DNA of 64,000 nt from positions 2,790,001-2,854,000 of the forward strand of contig NZ_CP019044.1 of assembly GCF_001953055.1 (NCBI RefSeq). Reading direction: 5' to 3'. The notes below the pieces were generated by a model. The model had not been told where the DNA came from. It did no database searches and saw only the letters and a program-made list of their open reading frames with translations. Below are positions 1-9,125 of this stretch, in pieces. The position numbers and the translations under genes were made by a program. Origin of the DNA: Salaquimonas pukyongi. GTDB lineage: Bacteria; Pseudomonadota; Alphaproteobacteria; Rhizobiales; Rhizobiaceae. Every line of letters starts with the position of its first letter. Within the stretch, counting starts at the first letter, position 1.

Positions 1-9
1 AGCGCCACC

Positions 10-204
10 TCAGGCCTGTCCCTCGATTTCGCCATTAACCTCATGCTTCAGGTCAAGGGCTTCTATCGTCAATACCATTTTGGCCTGGTAGGTTTTTCCG
101 GACGTGTCGCCGGCCTTCCGCATGGCTTCCTCGATCGCCTGCTGGGAGGTCACACCCACCTGTTTCAGGAATTTGCGCATGGACATGTTGAAGTCTTCGC
201 TCAC
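10..204 (-). CDS. DUF6494 family small protein
   Basis: A 64-residue soluble protein that I recognise as the DUF6494 family, a short conserved proteobacterial family of unknown function. The N-terminus (MSEDFNMSMRKFLKQVG) is the family signature, and the length matches. It has no signal peptide, membrane segment or cysteine. The start is GTG, chosen because an AGGAG-type ribosome binding site lies about five bases upstream. It is transcribed divergently from the cytochrome gene at 297, so the 92 bases between them hold both promoters. The family's function is not known to me, and nothing here proves a link to the formate dehydrogenase genes. Confidence 0.8.
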   Translation of the reverse strand: MSEDFNMSMRKFLKQVGVTSQQAIEEAMRKAGDTSGKTYQAKMVLTIEALDLKHEVNGEIEGQA

Positions 205-296
205 CGGTATCTCCTGTCGTTTTTTGCGCCAAGTTGACGGAAAGGCTCATATAACCTTAGGGTTCGGACATTACCAGCAGCATGGGAGGAAGTGCC

Positions 297-1052
297 ATGC
301 GCAGCGGCGCGGTAGCCATGCTGGCGCTTGCAATGCAGACATGGAGCGTGCCGCAATTACTGGCCGAAGACGGCATCCTGCGGTTCAGCGCCCCTGCAAG
401 CCTGACCGAAACCGGGCTGCTGAACTACCTCATTCCCAGATTTTCTCTGAAAACCGGCATCAGGATGAAGCTGGCCGGCGAAGGCGAACCGGCATCCATT
501 CACCTTAACTCCGACGGCAGGGGGAGGCTGGCCTTTTCCGGTCCGCGCAACGACTGGTATCTGGAGATCTCGCGGGGCGACAAGACAGCAACCAGGTTTG
601 AAGACTGGCTGTTCGGCGAAATCGGGCGGCGAACGGTTGCCTCCTTTGCCGTTGAAGGCCAGCAGATGTTCAATCCTGCCGCTGCCCGCAAAAAACAGGC
701 GGCGGTTACAGCCCTCACCGGCGATGCCGTTCTGGGTGAAAGCCTTGCCGAACGCCATTGCGGGCGCTGCCACATGGTCAATGAAAAAACCCGGATGACC
801 ACGATCGGCTCGACGCCCTCCTTTGCCCTGATGCGCGGCTTTGCCGACTGGTCCAGCCGTTTCGAAGCGTTCTACTCCCTCAACCCGCACCCATCCTTCA
901 CCCTGGTTGAGAATATCACCGAGCCGTTCGGTGAAACGCGCCCGCCGCCGATAGCACCGCTGGAACTGTCGCTGAAGGACATTGAGGCGATCCTCGCCTT
1001 TGTACAGACCATCGAGCCGGCCGAACTGGGCTCGCCCCTGAAAGTTCAATAG
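297..1052 (+). CDS. Secreted cytochrome c with a shortened TupA-like domain
   Basis: A 251-residue exported protein. The start at 297 is chosen over 282 because GGGAGGA sits six bases before it. A signal peptide ends near LLAEDG. Residues about 24-60 resemble the N-terminal edge of TupA-type tungstate-binding proteins (ILRFSAPASLTETGLLNYLI, then a TGIRMK segment). Residues about 92-128 resemble the C-terminal edge of TupA (FEDWLFGEIGRR, then VEGQQMFNPAA). The roughly 150-residue middle of a normal TupA is absent. A single c-type heme motif CGRCH follows, and the last 90 residues look like the rest of a cytochrome c. The gene is convergent with the frameshifted ferredoxin-like gene of the formate dehydrogenase cluster, an enzyme that needs Mo or W. 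The heme motif is seen directly. The TupA relationship is my inference from memory of the family, and whether the reduced domain binds an oxyanion is unknown. Confidence 0.7.
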   Translation: MRSGAVAMLALAMQTWSVPQLLAEDGILRFSAPASLTETGLLNYLIPRFSLKTGIRMKLAGEGEPASIHLNSDGRGRLAFSGPRNDWYLEISRGDKTATRFEDWLFGEIGRRTVASFAVEGQQMFNPAAARKKQAAVTALTGDAVLGESLAERHCGRCHMVNEKTRMTTIGSTPSFALMRGFADWSSRFEAFYSLNPHPSFTLVENITEPFGETRPPPIAPLELSLKDIEAILAFVQTIEPAELGSPLKVQ

Positions 1053-1080
1053 CCGGCGTCTGCACACAAGATTCCGGAAT

Positions 1081-3044
1081 TCAGTGATCGCGCCGCTTGG
1101 ACGGGTAGTCTTCCGTCGTCCGTACCCTTGGCCGCTCCCCGGCGGCAAACGGATTGTTCTTTGAGTGATAGGCCGCATTGACCCGGCAATCATCGCACAT
1201 CTGGATCATTCGGATCGCATCCTGGCTGGCAAACATCGAGTGCTTTCCGGCAAGCTTTTCGGTAATCCGCATCACCGTGGAGCGAACGCCGAACGGCGCG
1301 CCGCATTCGATACAGGCAAACGGTTCTTCCTCGTGCACGACCCGATGCGACAGCGCCTCGCTTGAAAGATTCAGTTGCGGTGTGAGTGAAATCGCATTTT
1401 CGGGGCAGACATTTGCACAGATGCCGCATTGCAGGCAGGCATCCTCCTGAAAGCGCAATTGCGGCAAGTCGGGATTGTCGGCAAGTGCGCCCGATGGGCA
1501 AAGCGATACACAGGAAAGGCAAAGCGTGCAGGCTTCGGTATCGACATCCAGCGAACCGTAGGGCGCCCTTTCCGGCAGGGCGATAACGGCATCTTCCCCG
1601 GTAAGCGCCTTGGCCGAAAGCCGGGTGACCTGTCGCCGGGTGCCGATCGGCAGAACCGGCTCACAGGTCACATCCGGCACGGCCTCGGCCCAAAGCAGGT
1701 TTTCAAGCGCATCGGGCTCCGCCGGCTCAATCAGCGCCGCCCGCTCGCCACCGGCAATGGCGTTGGCCAAACCGGCCTCATAGGAAAGCCCCTCTCCCTC
1801 GGTCGTTGGCGATATCAGCAGCGTCACGGTTGAAAAACCGCTTGCCAGTGCCGCCAGCATTTCCGCATGGCCGAATGCTGCCAGCGAGGATGTTTCCATT
1901 GGAACTACATCTGCTGGAAGCCCCTGCCATAACGTGCGCTGAGCCGGATGGCTTCCGCCCCGAAACCGGCATCGTGAACGAGCAGCCGTGGTGCGTCTTT
2001 GGAAAGGCTGCGCCAAGTGCCTGCCAATACCTCAAGGCGCTTGAACACGGCTTCAACCGGTGGTGCGTCATAGGAGATCGCCCCCGACGGGCAGACAGCC
2101 GAACACGCGCCGCAGCCAGCACAAACCATCGCGTCGACATCAACATGGTCGCCCGCCGGCGAAATCGCGCCGGCAGGACAAAGGTCGAGGCAGCGCGTGC
2201 ACCCGGTCTTTTGTGCCCGCGAATGGGCGCAGAGCGGCTGGTCCAGCCGCACATAAAGCGGCTTTTCAAACGTGCCCACAAGCTGGGAGGCTTCCACGAT
2301 TGCTTCAAGGCGCGCTTCCGCGCGTTTGGGATCGGCGCGCAGATAGCCCTCCCGCTTTTCATGTGCAGAAAAAAGCGGCGTTCCGCCGGAAAGATCGAGA
2401 ATGATGTCGCAGACCGATTGCGCGCCATCTTTCGGAGAGGTCAGCACAGGTTCGCCCCGGCCGCCGCGAATGCGTTCCTGAAAGGCATCGATCCTGACCT
2501 GGAAATCTCCAAACGCGCCACTGGCACCAGCGAGCCTGCCGTGAACCACGTCAAAGCGGCGATCATCGCCATTATCCGCCTCGGCGCCCGGCTCCAGCAG
2601 TACGGTGACGTTGAGCACATCGCACAATTGCCGGGCAGCACCCAGCGCCACAGCGGTGTCGCCAAGGATCAGGCACAAGCCGGCAGATTCAACATCCCTC
2701 ACCTTGGTTGGGGGAATTTCCAGCATCGCATCGGCGACCAGAGCCGCCATTTTGGGCGCAACGGGGCGTTCATCCTGCGACCAGCCGGCACGATCGCGCA
2801 AATCGACGAAATCGGGCATTTCAGCATCGAGCTCGTCTGCCAGTTCCTCGAAAAAATGCCGTTCCTGCTGGCAGGCGATGATCGCTCCGCCCGCCTTTAT
2901 TGCCTTTGCCGCAAGCAAGGATTGCTCCATGCACAACGCATGATGAACGCGCGAACAGGCGATCCCGGTCGCTTCCTCCAGTTTTCCCGGATCAATCGTC
3001 TGGCTTTCCAGGCAATTGCACAAAATGAGCTTTCGCTCCGCCAT
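1081..3044 (-). pseudogene. 4Fe-4S ferredoxin-like protein of FDH clusters, frameshifted
   Basis: One gene read in two frames: residues 1-379 from 3044 to a stop at 1905, and the remainder from about 1924 to 1081. Adding one base to the C4 run at 1921-1924 (plus strand) fuses them into a 654-residue protein, and the junction then reads RYGRGLPADVVP. The N-terminal half has a CNCLES motif and a conserved region with cysteines in ALCMEQ and IACQQE. Cluster motifs CTRCLDLCP and CAGCGACSAVCP follow near its end. The second half has CTLCLSCVSLCP, CLQCGICANVCP and a C-terminal CIECG/CDDC pair. This multi-cluster protein regularly accompanies DUF3305, DUF3306 and TorD-like genes beside FDH3-type formate dehydrogenase, where it may serve maturation or electron transfer (inference). 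Because the break is a single homopolymer base, I suspect a sequence error rather than a dead gene. Confidence 0.8.
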
Positions 3045-3194
3045 GTCCGGCCTTCCAGTTGAGCGGGAAGAGGCAACTCTGCCCTTGCCGCATTAAAACA
3101 CATGCCCGCCATCTAGGTTGCGTCAGGCGGTCCGTGTCAAGTCTTTACAATCGGTGCCAATTCCTAGCAGATTGAAATAACACCGGCTGCGCGG

Positions 3195-3791
3195 ATGCGG
3201 CCGCACAGGACACGCAAAGTGGTGCAATTGGAGACCTCGAAATCCCAATCCATGCCGATGGGCATCGTAATCCGCCGCCTGCCGGGCGTTACCCGCTGGG
3301 CAAAATGGGTATGGAAACCCGTCTCCGTGCTGCCCGGCGCAGGCGAAGCGGAATGGCAGATATTGCGGCAGGAAGAAAATGCCGTCGAATACCACGCAGC
3401 GACCCTGCCGCTTGAACTTCACCGCACCGACACGGAAGCCTACCGCACCGCCTTGTCCGAAAAGACACCCTCGCTTTATGTCGTCCTGCGCGAAAGCGAC
3501 TCCCCGGCCCGGCCCATGGAAGTCCTGCTGGTCACCGCTTCTCCCTACGAAGGCCAGGACTACGCCGATACCGGCGAGGAAATCGTCGAGAAAGTACCGA
3601 TGCCACCGGGGGTCATTGCCTGGATCGATAAATTCGTCCGTCAGCACCATGAAGACGAACGGTTTATCAAACGGCGCCGCGACAAGGCGAACACCGGCAA
3701 GATAGAGGACGGCGTCGGCGACGCACGCATCCGCCAATTGACCGATGTCTACCGCACACCCGGGTCAAGACGGGGCAAGAGGTTGCAATGA
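3195..3791 (+). CDS. DUF3305 domain protein
   Basis: A 198-residue soluble protein of the DUF3305 family, found almost only beside formate dehydrogenase genes in proteobacteria. The core starts at MGIVIRRLPGVTRWAKWVW near residue 22, then WQILRQ and LELHRTDTEAYRTAL, and it ends in a basic tail. The role is unestablished; a part in assembly or maturation of the dehydrogenase is an inference from context. The start is uncertain because GTG codons near 3219 and an ATG at 3252 are in frame. The stop overlaps the next gene by four bases (ATGA), so DUF3305 and DUF3306 are translationally coupled. It is divergent from the ferredoxin-like gene. Confidence 0.8.
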   Translation: MRPHRTRKVVQLETSKSQSMPMGIVIRRLPGVTRWAKWVWKPVSVLPGAGEAEWQILRQEENAVEYHAATLPLELHRTDTEAYRTALSEKTPSLYVVLRESDSPARPMEVLLVTASPYEGQDYADTGEEIVEKVPMPPGVIAWIDKFVRQHHEDERFIKRRRDKANTGKIEDGVGDARIRQLTDVYRTPGSRRGKRLQ

Positions 3792-4456
3792 GCAGGCCGG
3801 GAAAGACAGGGAGCGATTTCTGGAGCCGCCGCAAGGCAGCAGTGCGCAAAGCCGAAAAAGAAGAAAAGCAGAGCATCGAAGCTGAAGCCGGAGCAAAACG
3901 GCAGACGCAGACGGAGGAAAAGTCCGAAGCACAGATTCTGGAGGAACTGGGGCTTCCAAACCCCGACGAACTTGAGAAAGGCGACGATTTTTCTGCCTTT
4001 CTGGCAACCGCCGTACCACAGCGCCTGCGCCGCCGCGCCCTGCGCCGGCTTTGGGCGGTTAACCCCACACTCGCCAATCTCGATGGCCTGATCGATTATG
4101 GCGAGGACTACACGGACAAGGCAAACGTCATCGATAACCTTCAGACCACCTATCAGGTTGGCAAGGGAATGCTCGAACACGTCATGAAGCTGGCAGAGGA
4201 AAAGCGAGCCGAGGAAACAGACGAAGAAGGCGACGGCTCGAAGGAAAACATGGTGCAGCAATCAACGCCTGACGCTGCGGAAAGTCCCGGAAAAGAAACA
4301 GGAAATGACCTATTGACCGGTTCAGACCTTCCATTGCAAACTGAATCAGGCGAAAATGTCGCACCCGCAAAAGAACAAGCACGGTCAGCAGCAGGCGAAA
4401 AAGACAGTGAAGAACGGGTGAACCCGAGACGAAGAATGCGGTTCACATACTCGTAA
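3788..4456 (+). CDS. DUF3306 domain protein
   Basis: A 222-residue hydrophilic protein of the DUF3306 family. It opens with FWSRRKAAVRKAE, followed by a charged region rich in Lys and Glu (about 15-55). The conserved block has DFSAFLATAVPQRLRRRALR and LWAVNPTLANLDGLIDY (about 72-105). The C-terminal 90 residues are acidic and low in complexity, likely disordered. It is coupled to DUF3305 by an ATGA overlap and lies 72 bases before the TorD-like chaperone. The function is unknown; conserved FDH neighbourhood suggests a biogenesis role (inference). Confidence 0.8.
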   Translation: MSRPGKTGSDFWSRRKAAVRKAEKEEKQSIEAEAGAKRQTQTEEKSEAQILEELGLPNPDELEKGDDFSAFLATAVPQRLRRRALRRLWAVNPTLANLDGLIDYGEDYTDKANVIDNLQTTYQVGKGMLEHVMKLAEEKRAEETDEEGDGSKENMVQQSTPDAAESPGKETGNDLLTGSDLPLQTESGENVAPAKEQARSAAGEKDSEERVNPRRRMRFTYS

Positions 4457-4528
4457 CACACTCAAACTGGTAGAATTACAAAGCCGTAAGCCTGTGGCCA
4501 CCACGATGCGATGGGAGGAGCAGGCTGA

Positions 4529-5137
4529 ATGTCGGCAGTTGAAAAGCTGCACTTTGTCGATCCTGAAGATCAGGCACGCGCCGATCTGTATGATTTCCTC
4601 GGCCTGCTTCTGGCAAAACCTGCTGATGCCTCTCTCCTCAATCAGATAGCAGCTCTCAAGAGCAGCCCTACACCGCTTGGCAAATCGATGGACACCCTGT
4701 CCCGGCTTGCGGGGGTGACGACAGCCGAAACGGCTGAACGCGAATACAACACCCTTTTCATTGGTCTTGGCCGGGGCGAACTGCTGCCCTTTGCCAGTTA
4801 TTATCTCACCGGTTTCCTGAACGAAAAGCCGCTCGCCAAATTGCGTGGCGACATGGCAGGGCGCGGCATTGCCCGGGCGCAGGGCAAGCACGAACCGGAG
4901 GACGGCATGGCCTCGTTAATGGAAATGATGGGCGGAATGATTGTCGGCCGTTACGGCACGGTAACGCCGCTTGAGGATCAAAAACAGTTTTTCGATGCCC
5001 ATATCGCCCCTTGGGCCGTGCACTTTTATACCGATTTGGAGGCTTCCAAATCCTCGGTTTTCTATGCAGCGGTTGGCACAATCGGCCGGCAATTCATGGA
5101 AATCGAGGAGGAAGCATTCCGGATGCTGACGCGTTGA
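4529..5137 (+). CDS. TorD/DmsD-family chaperone for formate dehydrogenase
   Basis: A 202-residue, all-helical cytoplasmic protein of the TorD-like redox enzyme maturation family. It contains the expected YDFLGLLLAKPADASLLNQI start, a EYNTLFIGLGRGELLPFASY block near residue 75 and the FYTDLEASKSS C-terminal region. Family members bind the Tat signal of a molybdoenzyme and hold it until cofactor insertion is finished. Here the likely client is the FDH alpha subunit, whose Tat signal is encoded about 360 bases downstream. A GGGAGGAG ribosome binding site precedes the start. Confidence 0.87.
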   Translation: MSAVEKLHFVDPEDQARADLYDFLGLLLAKPADASLLNQIAALKSSPTPLGKSMDTLSRLAGVTTAETAEREYNTLFIGLGRGELLPFASYYLTGFLNEKPLAKLRGDMAGRGIARAQGKHEPEDGMASLMEMMGGMIVGRYGTVTPLEDQKQFFDAHIAPWAVHFYTDLEASKSSVFYAAVGTIGRQFMEIEEEAFRMLTR

Positions 5138-5196
5138 GTTGTGTTTATCGCTGATCGGCGGGCAACCGCCAGAAAAAGAAGGGAGGGTTATCCTCT

Positions 5197-5400
5197 ATGA
5201 GCAAATCCAGCGAGGCGATTTCCGAGAAGGGCAAGGGACGCCGCGACTTCCTTAAAATGGCTGCCTTGTCTGCGCCTGCCGCGGTTGCTGCCGCCGGCAC
5301 CATGGGCGCTGAAGCCCGGGCTGCGGTGCCCGACCCTGCATCGGAAACGATCCAGGACACCGAGCATACCCGCGCCTATTACGACAGTGCCCGGTTCTAG
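5197..5400 (+). CDS. Formate dehydrogenase-region twin-arginine signal peptide
   Basis: A 67-residue protein that is almost wholly a Tat signal. GKGRRDFLKMAALSAPAAVA spans residues 15-34, then an alanine-rich stretch, then about 25 residues ending YYDSARF. This matches the known family of tiny Tat substrates encoded directly before FDH alpha subunits. The mature part would be only about 25-30 residues with no cysteine or cofactor motif. Its role is unestablished: it might be a small FDH subunit or a Tat-dependent assembly factor. GGGAGGG precedes the start, and the FDH alpha gene begins 98 bases after the stop. Confidence 0.83.
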   Translation: MSKSSEAISEKGKGRRDFLKMAALSAPAAVAAAGTMGAEARAAVPDPASETIQDTEHTRAYYDSARF

Positions 5401-5498
5401 AACCGGACCCTGCTAACCCCGGCCGATGGTTGCGTGACGCCCGGTGGCCGGATCAAAACAGGCTCCACGGCGCTTGATTGCCGTTACAGGAGGAAACC

Positions 5499-8393
5499 AT
5501 GCTTAGGAAAAAGACCAATGGGGTTGCGCGACGCCCCCAGGGTGCAAGTATCCTGCACGAAACGGTCAGCAAACCGGTTGACCGCCGGGCCTTTCTGAAG
5601 GGTTCGGGAATTGCGGTAGGCGGCTTGGCCGCGATTACCGCAACCGGTGGTTCGGTTACAAAAGCTCAGGCACAAAATGCCGAGAGCGGTGCTGTGGAAA
5701 CCGTAAAATCCGTCTGCACCCACTGTTCGGTGGGATGTACCGTCATTGCCGAAGTTTCCAACGGCGTTTGGGTCGGGCAGGAGCCCGGCTGGGACAGCCC
5801 GTTCAACCTGGGCGCTCACTGCGCCAAGGGTGCCTCGGTACGCGAACACGCCCATGGCGAACGCCGCCTGAAATATCCGATGAAGAAGGAAGGCGGCGAG
5901 TGGAAGCGCATCAGCTGGGAAGAAGCCATCAACGAAATCGGCGATGGCATGATGAAAATCCGCGACGAGAGCGGTCCCGACAGCGTTTACTGGCTCGGTT
6001 CGGCCAAGCACAGCAATGAGCAGGCCTATCTGTTCCGCAAGTTTGCTGCCTATTGGGGCACGAACAACGTCGATCACCAGGCCCGCATTTGTCACTCCAC
6101 CACCGTTGCAGGCGTTGCGAACACATGGGGCTACGGCGCCATGACCAACTCCTACAACGACATCCACAATTCGAAAGCCATTTTCATCATCGGCGGCAAT
6201 CCGGCCGAAGCCCATCCGGTTTCGCTGCTGCACGTGCTGCGGGCCAAGGAGCAGAACAATGCACCGCTCATTGTCTGCGACCCGCGTTTTACGCGCACCG
6301 CCGCCCATGCCGATGAATTCGTCCGTTTCCGGCCGGGAACCGACGTCGCCCTGGTCTGGGGCATTTTGTGGCACATCTTCGACAATGGCTGGGAGGACAA
6401 GGAGTTCATCCGCACCCGCGTGTGGGGCATGGATCAGATCCGCGCCGAAGTCGCCAAGTGGACGCCGGAAGAAACCGAACGCGTTACCGGCACGCCGGGC
6501 AGCCAGTTGAAGCGCGTTGCGCGCACCCTGGCCAACAACCGTCCGGGCACCGTGATCTGGTGCATGGGCGGCACCCAGCACACCAATGGCAACAACAACA
6601 CCCGCGCCTACTGCATTCTGCAGCTGGCGCTTGGCAATATGGGCGTTTCCGGCGGCGGTACCAACATCTTCCGCGGCCATGACAACGTGCAGGGCGCAAC
6701 GGACCTTGGAGTCCTGAGCCACACCCTGCCGGGCTATTACGGCCTGTCAGCAGGTGCCTGGGGCCACTGGGCACGGGTTTGGGAGGAAGATCCGGACTGG
6801 CTCAAGGGTCAGTTTGCCACGGTGAAAGGCGCCGATGGCAAGGACAAGAACCTCATGAACCTGACCGGCATTCCGGTCAGCCGCTGGATCGATGGTGTCC
6901 TGGAAGAGCCGGACAACATGGATCAGCCGAACAACGTTCGGGCCATGGTGCTTTGGGGCCACGCCCCCAATTCCCAGACGCGCGGCAAGGAAATGAAAAC
7001 CGCGATGGAAAAGCTCGACATGCTGGTCGTCGTCGACCCGTATCCGACCGTTTCCGCCGTGCTTCACGACCGCACTGACGGGGTGTATCTCCTGCCGGCC
7101 TCTACCCAGTTCGAGACCTATGGTTCGGTAACCGCGTCCAACCGCTCGCTGCAGTGGCGGGACAAGGTGGTCGATCCGGTTTTCGAAAGCCTGCCCGATC
7201 ACACGATCATGGCCAAGTTCGCCAAGAAATTCGGCTGGGCAGACCGCTTCCTCCGCAACATCGAAATGGGAGAAAACGACGAGCCGAACATCGAGGACAT
7301 CACCCGCGAGTTCAACCGCGGGCTTTGGACCATCGGCTATACCGGCCAGTCGCCAGAGCGTATCAAGTCGCACATGGCCAACCAGCATACCTTCGACAGG
7401 ACAACCTTGCAGGCGATTGGCGGTCCCAATGATGGCGAGTATTACGGCATGCCCTGGCCTTGCTGGGGGACGCCGGAAATGAAGCATCCGGGAACACCGA
7501 ACCTCTACGACATGTCGAAACCGGTAGGCGAAGGCGGCCTTTGTTTCCGCGCCCGCTTCGGCGTGGAACGCGACGGCGACAACCTGCTTGCCGAAGGCGT
7601 TTACAATCCGGGTGCTGAAATCCAGGACGGTTATCCCGAGTTCACGATGCAGATGCTGATGGACCTGGGATGGGATGGCGATCTCACCGATGATGAGAGG
7701 ACTGCGATCGATGCCGTTGCCGGACCGAAAACGAACTGGAAGACCGACTTGTCGGGCGGTATACAGCGCGTTGCCATCAAGCATGGCTGCGCTCCCTTCG
7801 GCAACGCCAAGGCGCGCGCCGTGGTCTGGACCTTCCCCGATCCGGTGCCGTTGCATCGTGAGCCGCTCTACACGCCAAGGCGCGATCTCGTTGCCGACTA
7901 TCCGACCTATGAGGACCGCAAGTTCTACCGCTTGCCGACCCTCTACGCTTCGATCCAGAAAAAGGATTTCTCGAAAGACTATCCGATCATTCTGACTTCG
8001 GGGCGGCTCGTCGAGTACGAGGGCGGTGGCGAGGAAAGCCGCTCCAACCCGTGGCTGGCTGAATTGCAGCAGGATATGTTCGTCGAGATCAATCCGCGCG
8101 ATGCCAACAATCTGGGTCTGCGCGACGGTTCGCAGGTTTGGGTCGAGGGGGCCGAAGGCGCCAAGGTCAAGGTCATGGCCATGGTTACCGAAAGGGTCGG
8201 TGAAGGCGTTGCCTTCATGCCGTTCCACTTCGGCGGCCATTTCGAGGGCAAGGACCTCAGGGACAAGTACCCCGACGGCGCCGACCCCTATGTCCTGGGC
8301 GAGAGCAGCAACACAGCTCAAACCTACGGCTATGATTCGGTAACCCAGATGCAGGAGACGAAAGCGACTCTCTGCAAAATCACCGCAGCATAA
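5499..8393 (+). CDS. fdhA: Formate dehydrogenase alpha (catalytic) subunit
   Basis: A 964-residue molybdopterin oxidoreductase that oxidises formate to CO2 at a bis-MGD Mo or W centre. The start at 5499 follows AGGAGG by a few bases; an upstream TTG at 5478 is less likely. The Tat signal is VDRRAFLKGSG near residue 28. One 4Fe-4S site is formed by CTHCSVGC and the later Cys of GAHCAKGA. The catalytic site reads ARICHST, with Cys198 in place of selenocysteine followed by the usual His. The C-terminal molybdopterin dinucleotide-binding domain begins near ILTSGRLVEYEGGG. The Tat signal implies a periplasmic active site. It is the first of three structural genes spaced 12-130 bases apart and is probably co-transcribed with the accessory genes. 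Confidence 0.96.
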   Translation: MLRKKTNGVARRPQGASILHETVSKPVDRRAFLKGSGIAVGGLAAITATGGSVTKAQAQNAESGAVETVKSVCTHCSVGCTVIAEVSNGVWVGQEPGWDSPFNLGAHCAKGASVREHAHGERRLKYPMKKEGGEWKRISWEEAINEIGDGMMKIRDESGPDSVYWLGSAKHSNEQAYLFRKFAAYWGTNNVDHQARICHSTTVAGVANTWGYGAMTNSYNDIHNSKAIFIIGGNPAEAHPVSLLHVLRAKEQNNAPLIVCDPRFTRTAAHADEFVRFRPGTDVALVWGILWHIFDNGWEDKEFIRTRVWGMDQIRAEVAKWTPEETERVTGTPGSQLKRVARTLANNRPGTVIWCMGGTQHTNGNNNTRAYCILQLALGNMGVSGGGTNIFRGHDNVQGATDLGVLSHTLPGYYGLSAGAWGHWARVWEEDPDWLKGQFATVKGADGKDKNLMNLTGIPVSRWIDGVLEEPDNMDQPNNVRAMVLWGHAPNSQTRGKEMKTAMEKLDMLVVVDPYPTVSAVLHDRTDGVYLLPASTQFETYGSVTASNRSLQWRDKVVDPVFESLPDHTIMAKFAKKFGWADRFLRNIEMGENDEPNIEDITREFNRGLWTIGYTGQSPERIKSHMANQHTFDRTTLQAIGGPNDGEYYGMPWPCWGTPEMKHPGTPNLYDMSKPVGEGGLCFRARFGVERDGDNLLAEGVYNPGAEIQDGYPEFTMQMLMDLGWDGDLTDDERTAIDAVAGPKTNWKTDLSGGIQRVAIKHGCAPFGNAKARAVVWTFPDPVPLHREPLYTPRRDLVADYPTYEDRKFYRLPTLYASIQKKDFSKDYPIILTSGRLVEYEGGGEESRSNPWLAELQQDMFVEINPRDANNLGLRDGSQVWVEGAEGAKVKVMAMVTERVGEGVAFMPFHFGGHFEGKDLRDKYPDGADPYVLGESSNTAQTYGYDSVTQMQETKATLCKITAA

Positions 8394-8405
8394 GGAGAGA
8401 TCACG

Positions 8406-8999
8406 ATGGCTAGAGCTAAATTCCTTTGTGACGCCGAACGCTGCATCGAGTGCAATGCCTGTGTCACAGCGTGCAAGAACGAGCATGAAGTGCCATGGGG
8501 CATCAACCGCCGCCGGGTGGTTACCATCAACGATGGCAAGCCCGGTGAACGGTCGATCTCCGTGGCCTGCATGCATTGTTCGGATGCGCCGTGTATGGCG
8601 GTCTGTCCGGTGGATTGCTTCTACCAGACCGATGACGGCGTGGTGCTCCACTCCAAGGATCTTTGCATCGGCTGCGGCTATTGCTTCTATGCGTGCCCCT
8701 TCGGCGCGCCGCAATATCCCCAGGCCGGCAATTTCGGCTCGCGCGGAAAGATGGACAAATGCACTTTCTGCGCCGGCGGTCCGGAAGAGAACAATTCCCA
8801 GGCGGAATTCCAGAAATACGGCCGCAACCGTATTGCAGAAGGCAAACTGCCGATCTGTGCGGAGATGTGCTCGACAAAGGCACTGCTTGCCGGCGACGGC
8901 GACGTTGTCTCGGGCATTTACCGTGAGCGTGTCGTCGCCCGCGGCTTTGGTTCCGGCGCCTGGGGATGGGGTACGGCCTATGGCCAGAAGGGCGGCTGA
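8406..8999 (+). CDS. fdh3B: Formate dehydrogenase FDH3-type beta subunit, 4Fe-4S
   Basis: A 197-residue electron-transfer subunit carrying four 4Fe-4S clusters between the catalytic subunit and the membrane cytochrome b. The cysteine sets seen are CIECNACVTACK (residues 13-24), CMHCSDAPCMAVCP (about 55-68), CIGCGYCFYACP (about 87-98) and CTFC with a later CAEMC. There is no signal sequence, as expected if it is exported as a complex with the alpha subunit. The length fits the short FDH3-type beta subunits rather than the ~290-residue FdnH type with a membrane anchor. GGAGAG lies just before the start. Confidence 0.94.
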   Translation: MARAKFLCDAERCIECNACVTACKNEHEVPWGINRRRVVTINDGKPGERSISVACMHCSDAPCMAVCPVDCFYQTDDGVVLHSKDLCIGCGYCFYACPFGAPQYPQAGNFGSRGKMDKCTFCAGGPEENNSQAEFQKYGRNRIAEGKLPICAEMCSTKALLAGDGDVVSGIYRERVVARGFGSGAWGWGTAYGQKGG

Positions 9000-9125
9000 C
9001 CACACCGGCGCCGCGCAACCACCATTGCCTCGGGCAGCCATGGCACAAACGCGGAACGGCCTTGCCGGCCGCTCCGCCCGTACCATAGCGAACCATACCG
9101 AATGATGAGCATAAGGGGACCGGAC

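Noticed and set aside
5478-5498. Upstream TTG start for FDH alpha
   Set aside because: The ATG at 5499 has a strong ribosome binding site, and the extension adds nothing conserved.
6090-6092. Selenocysteine codon at the FDH active site
   Set aside because: The codon is TGT (Cys), not TGA.
6747-9086. 779-residue minus-strand frame across the FDH genes
   Set aside because: It is antisense to FDH alpha and beta, whose protein families are unambiguous; long open antisense frames are expected in GC-rich coding DNA.
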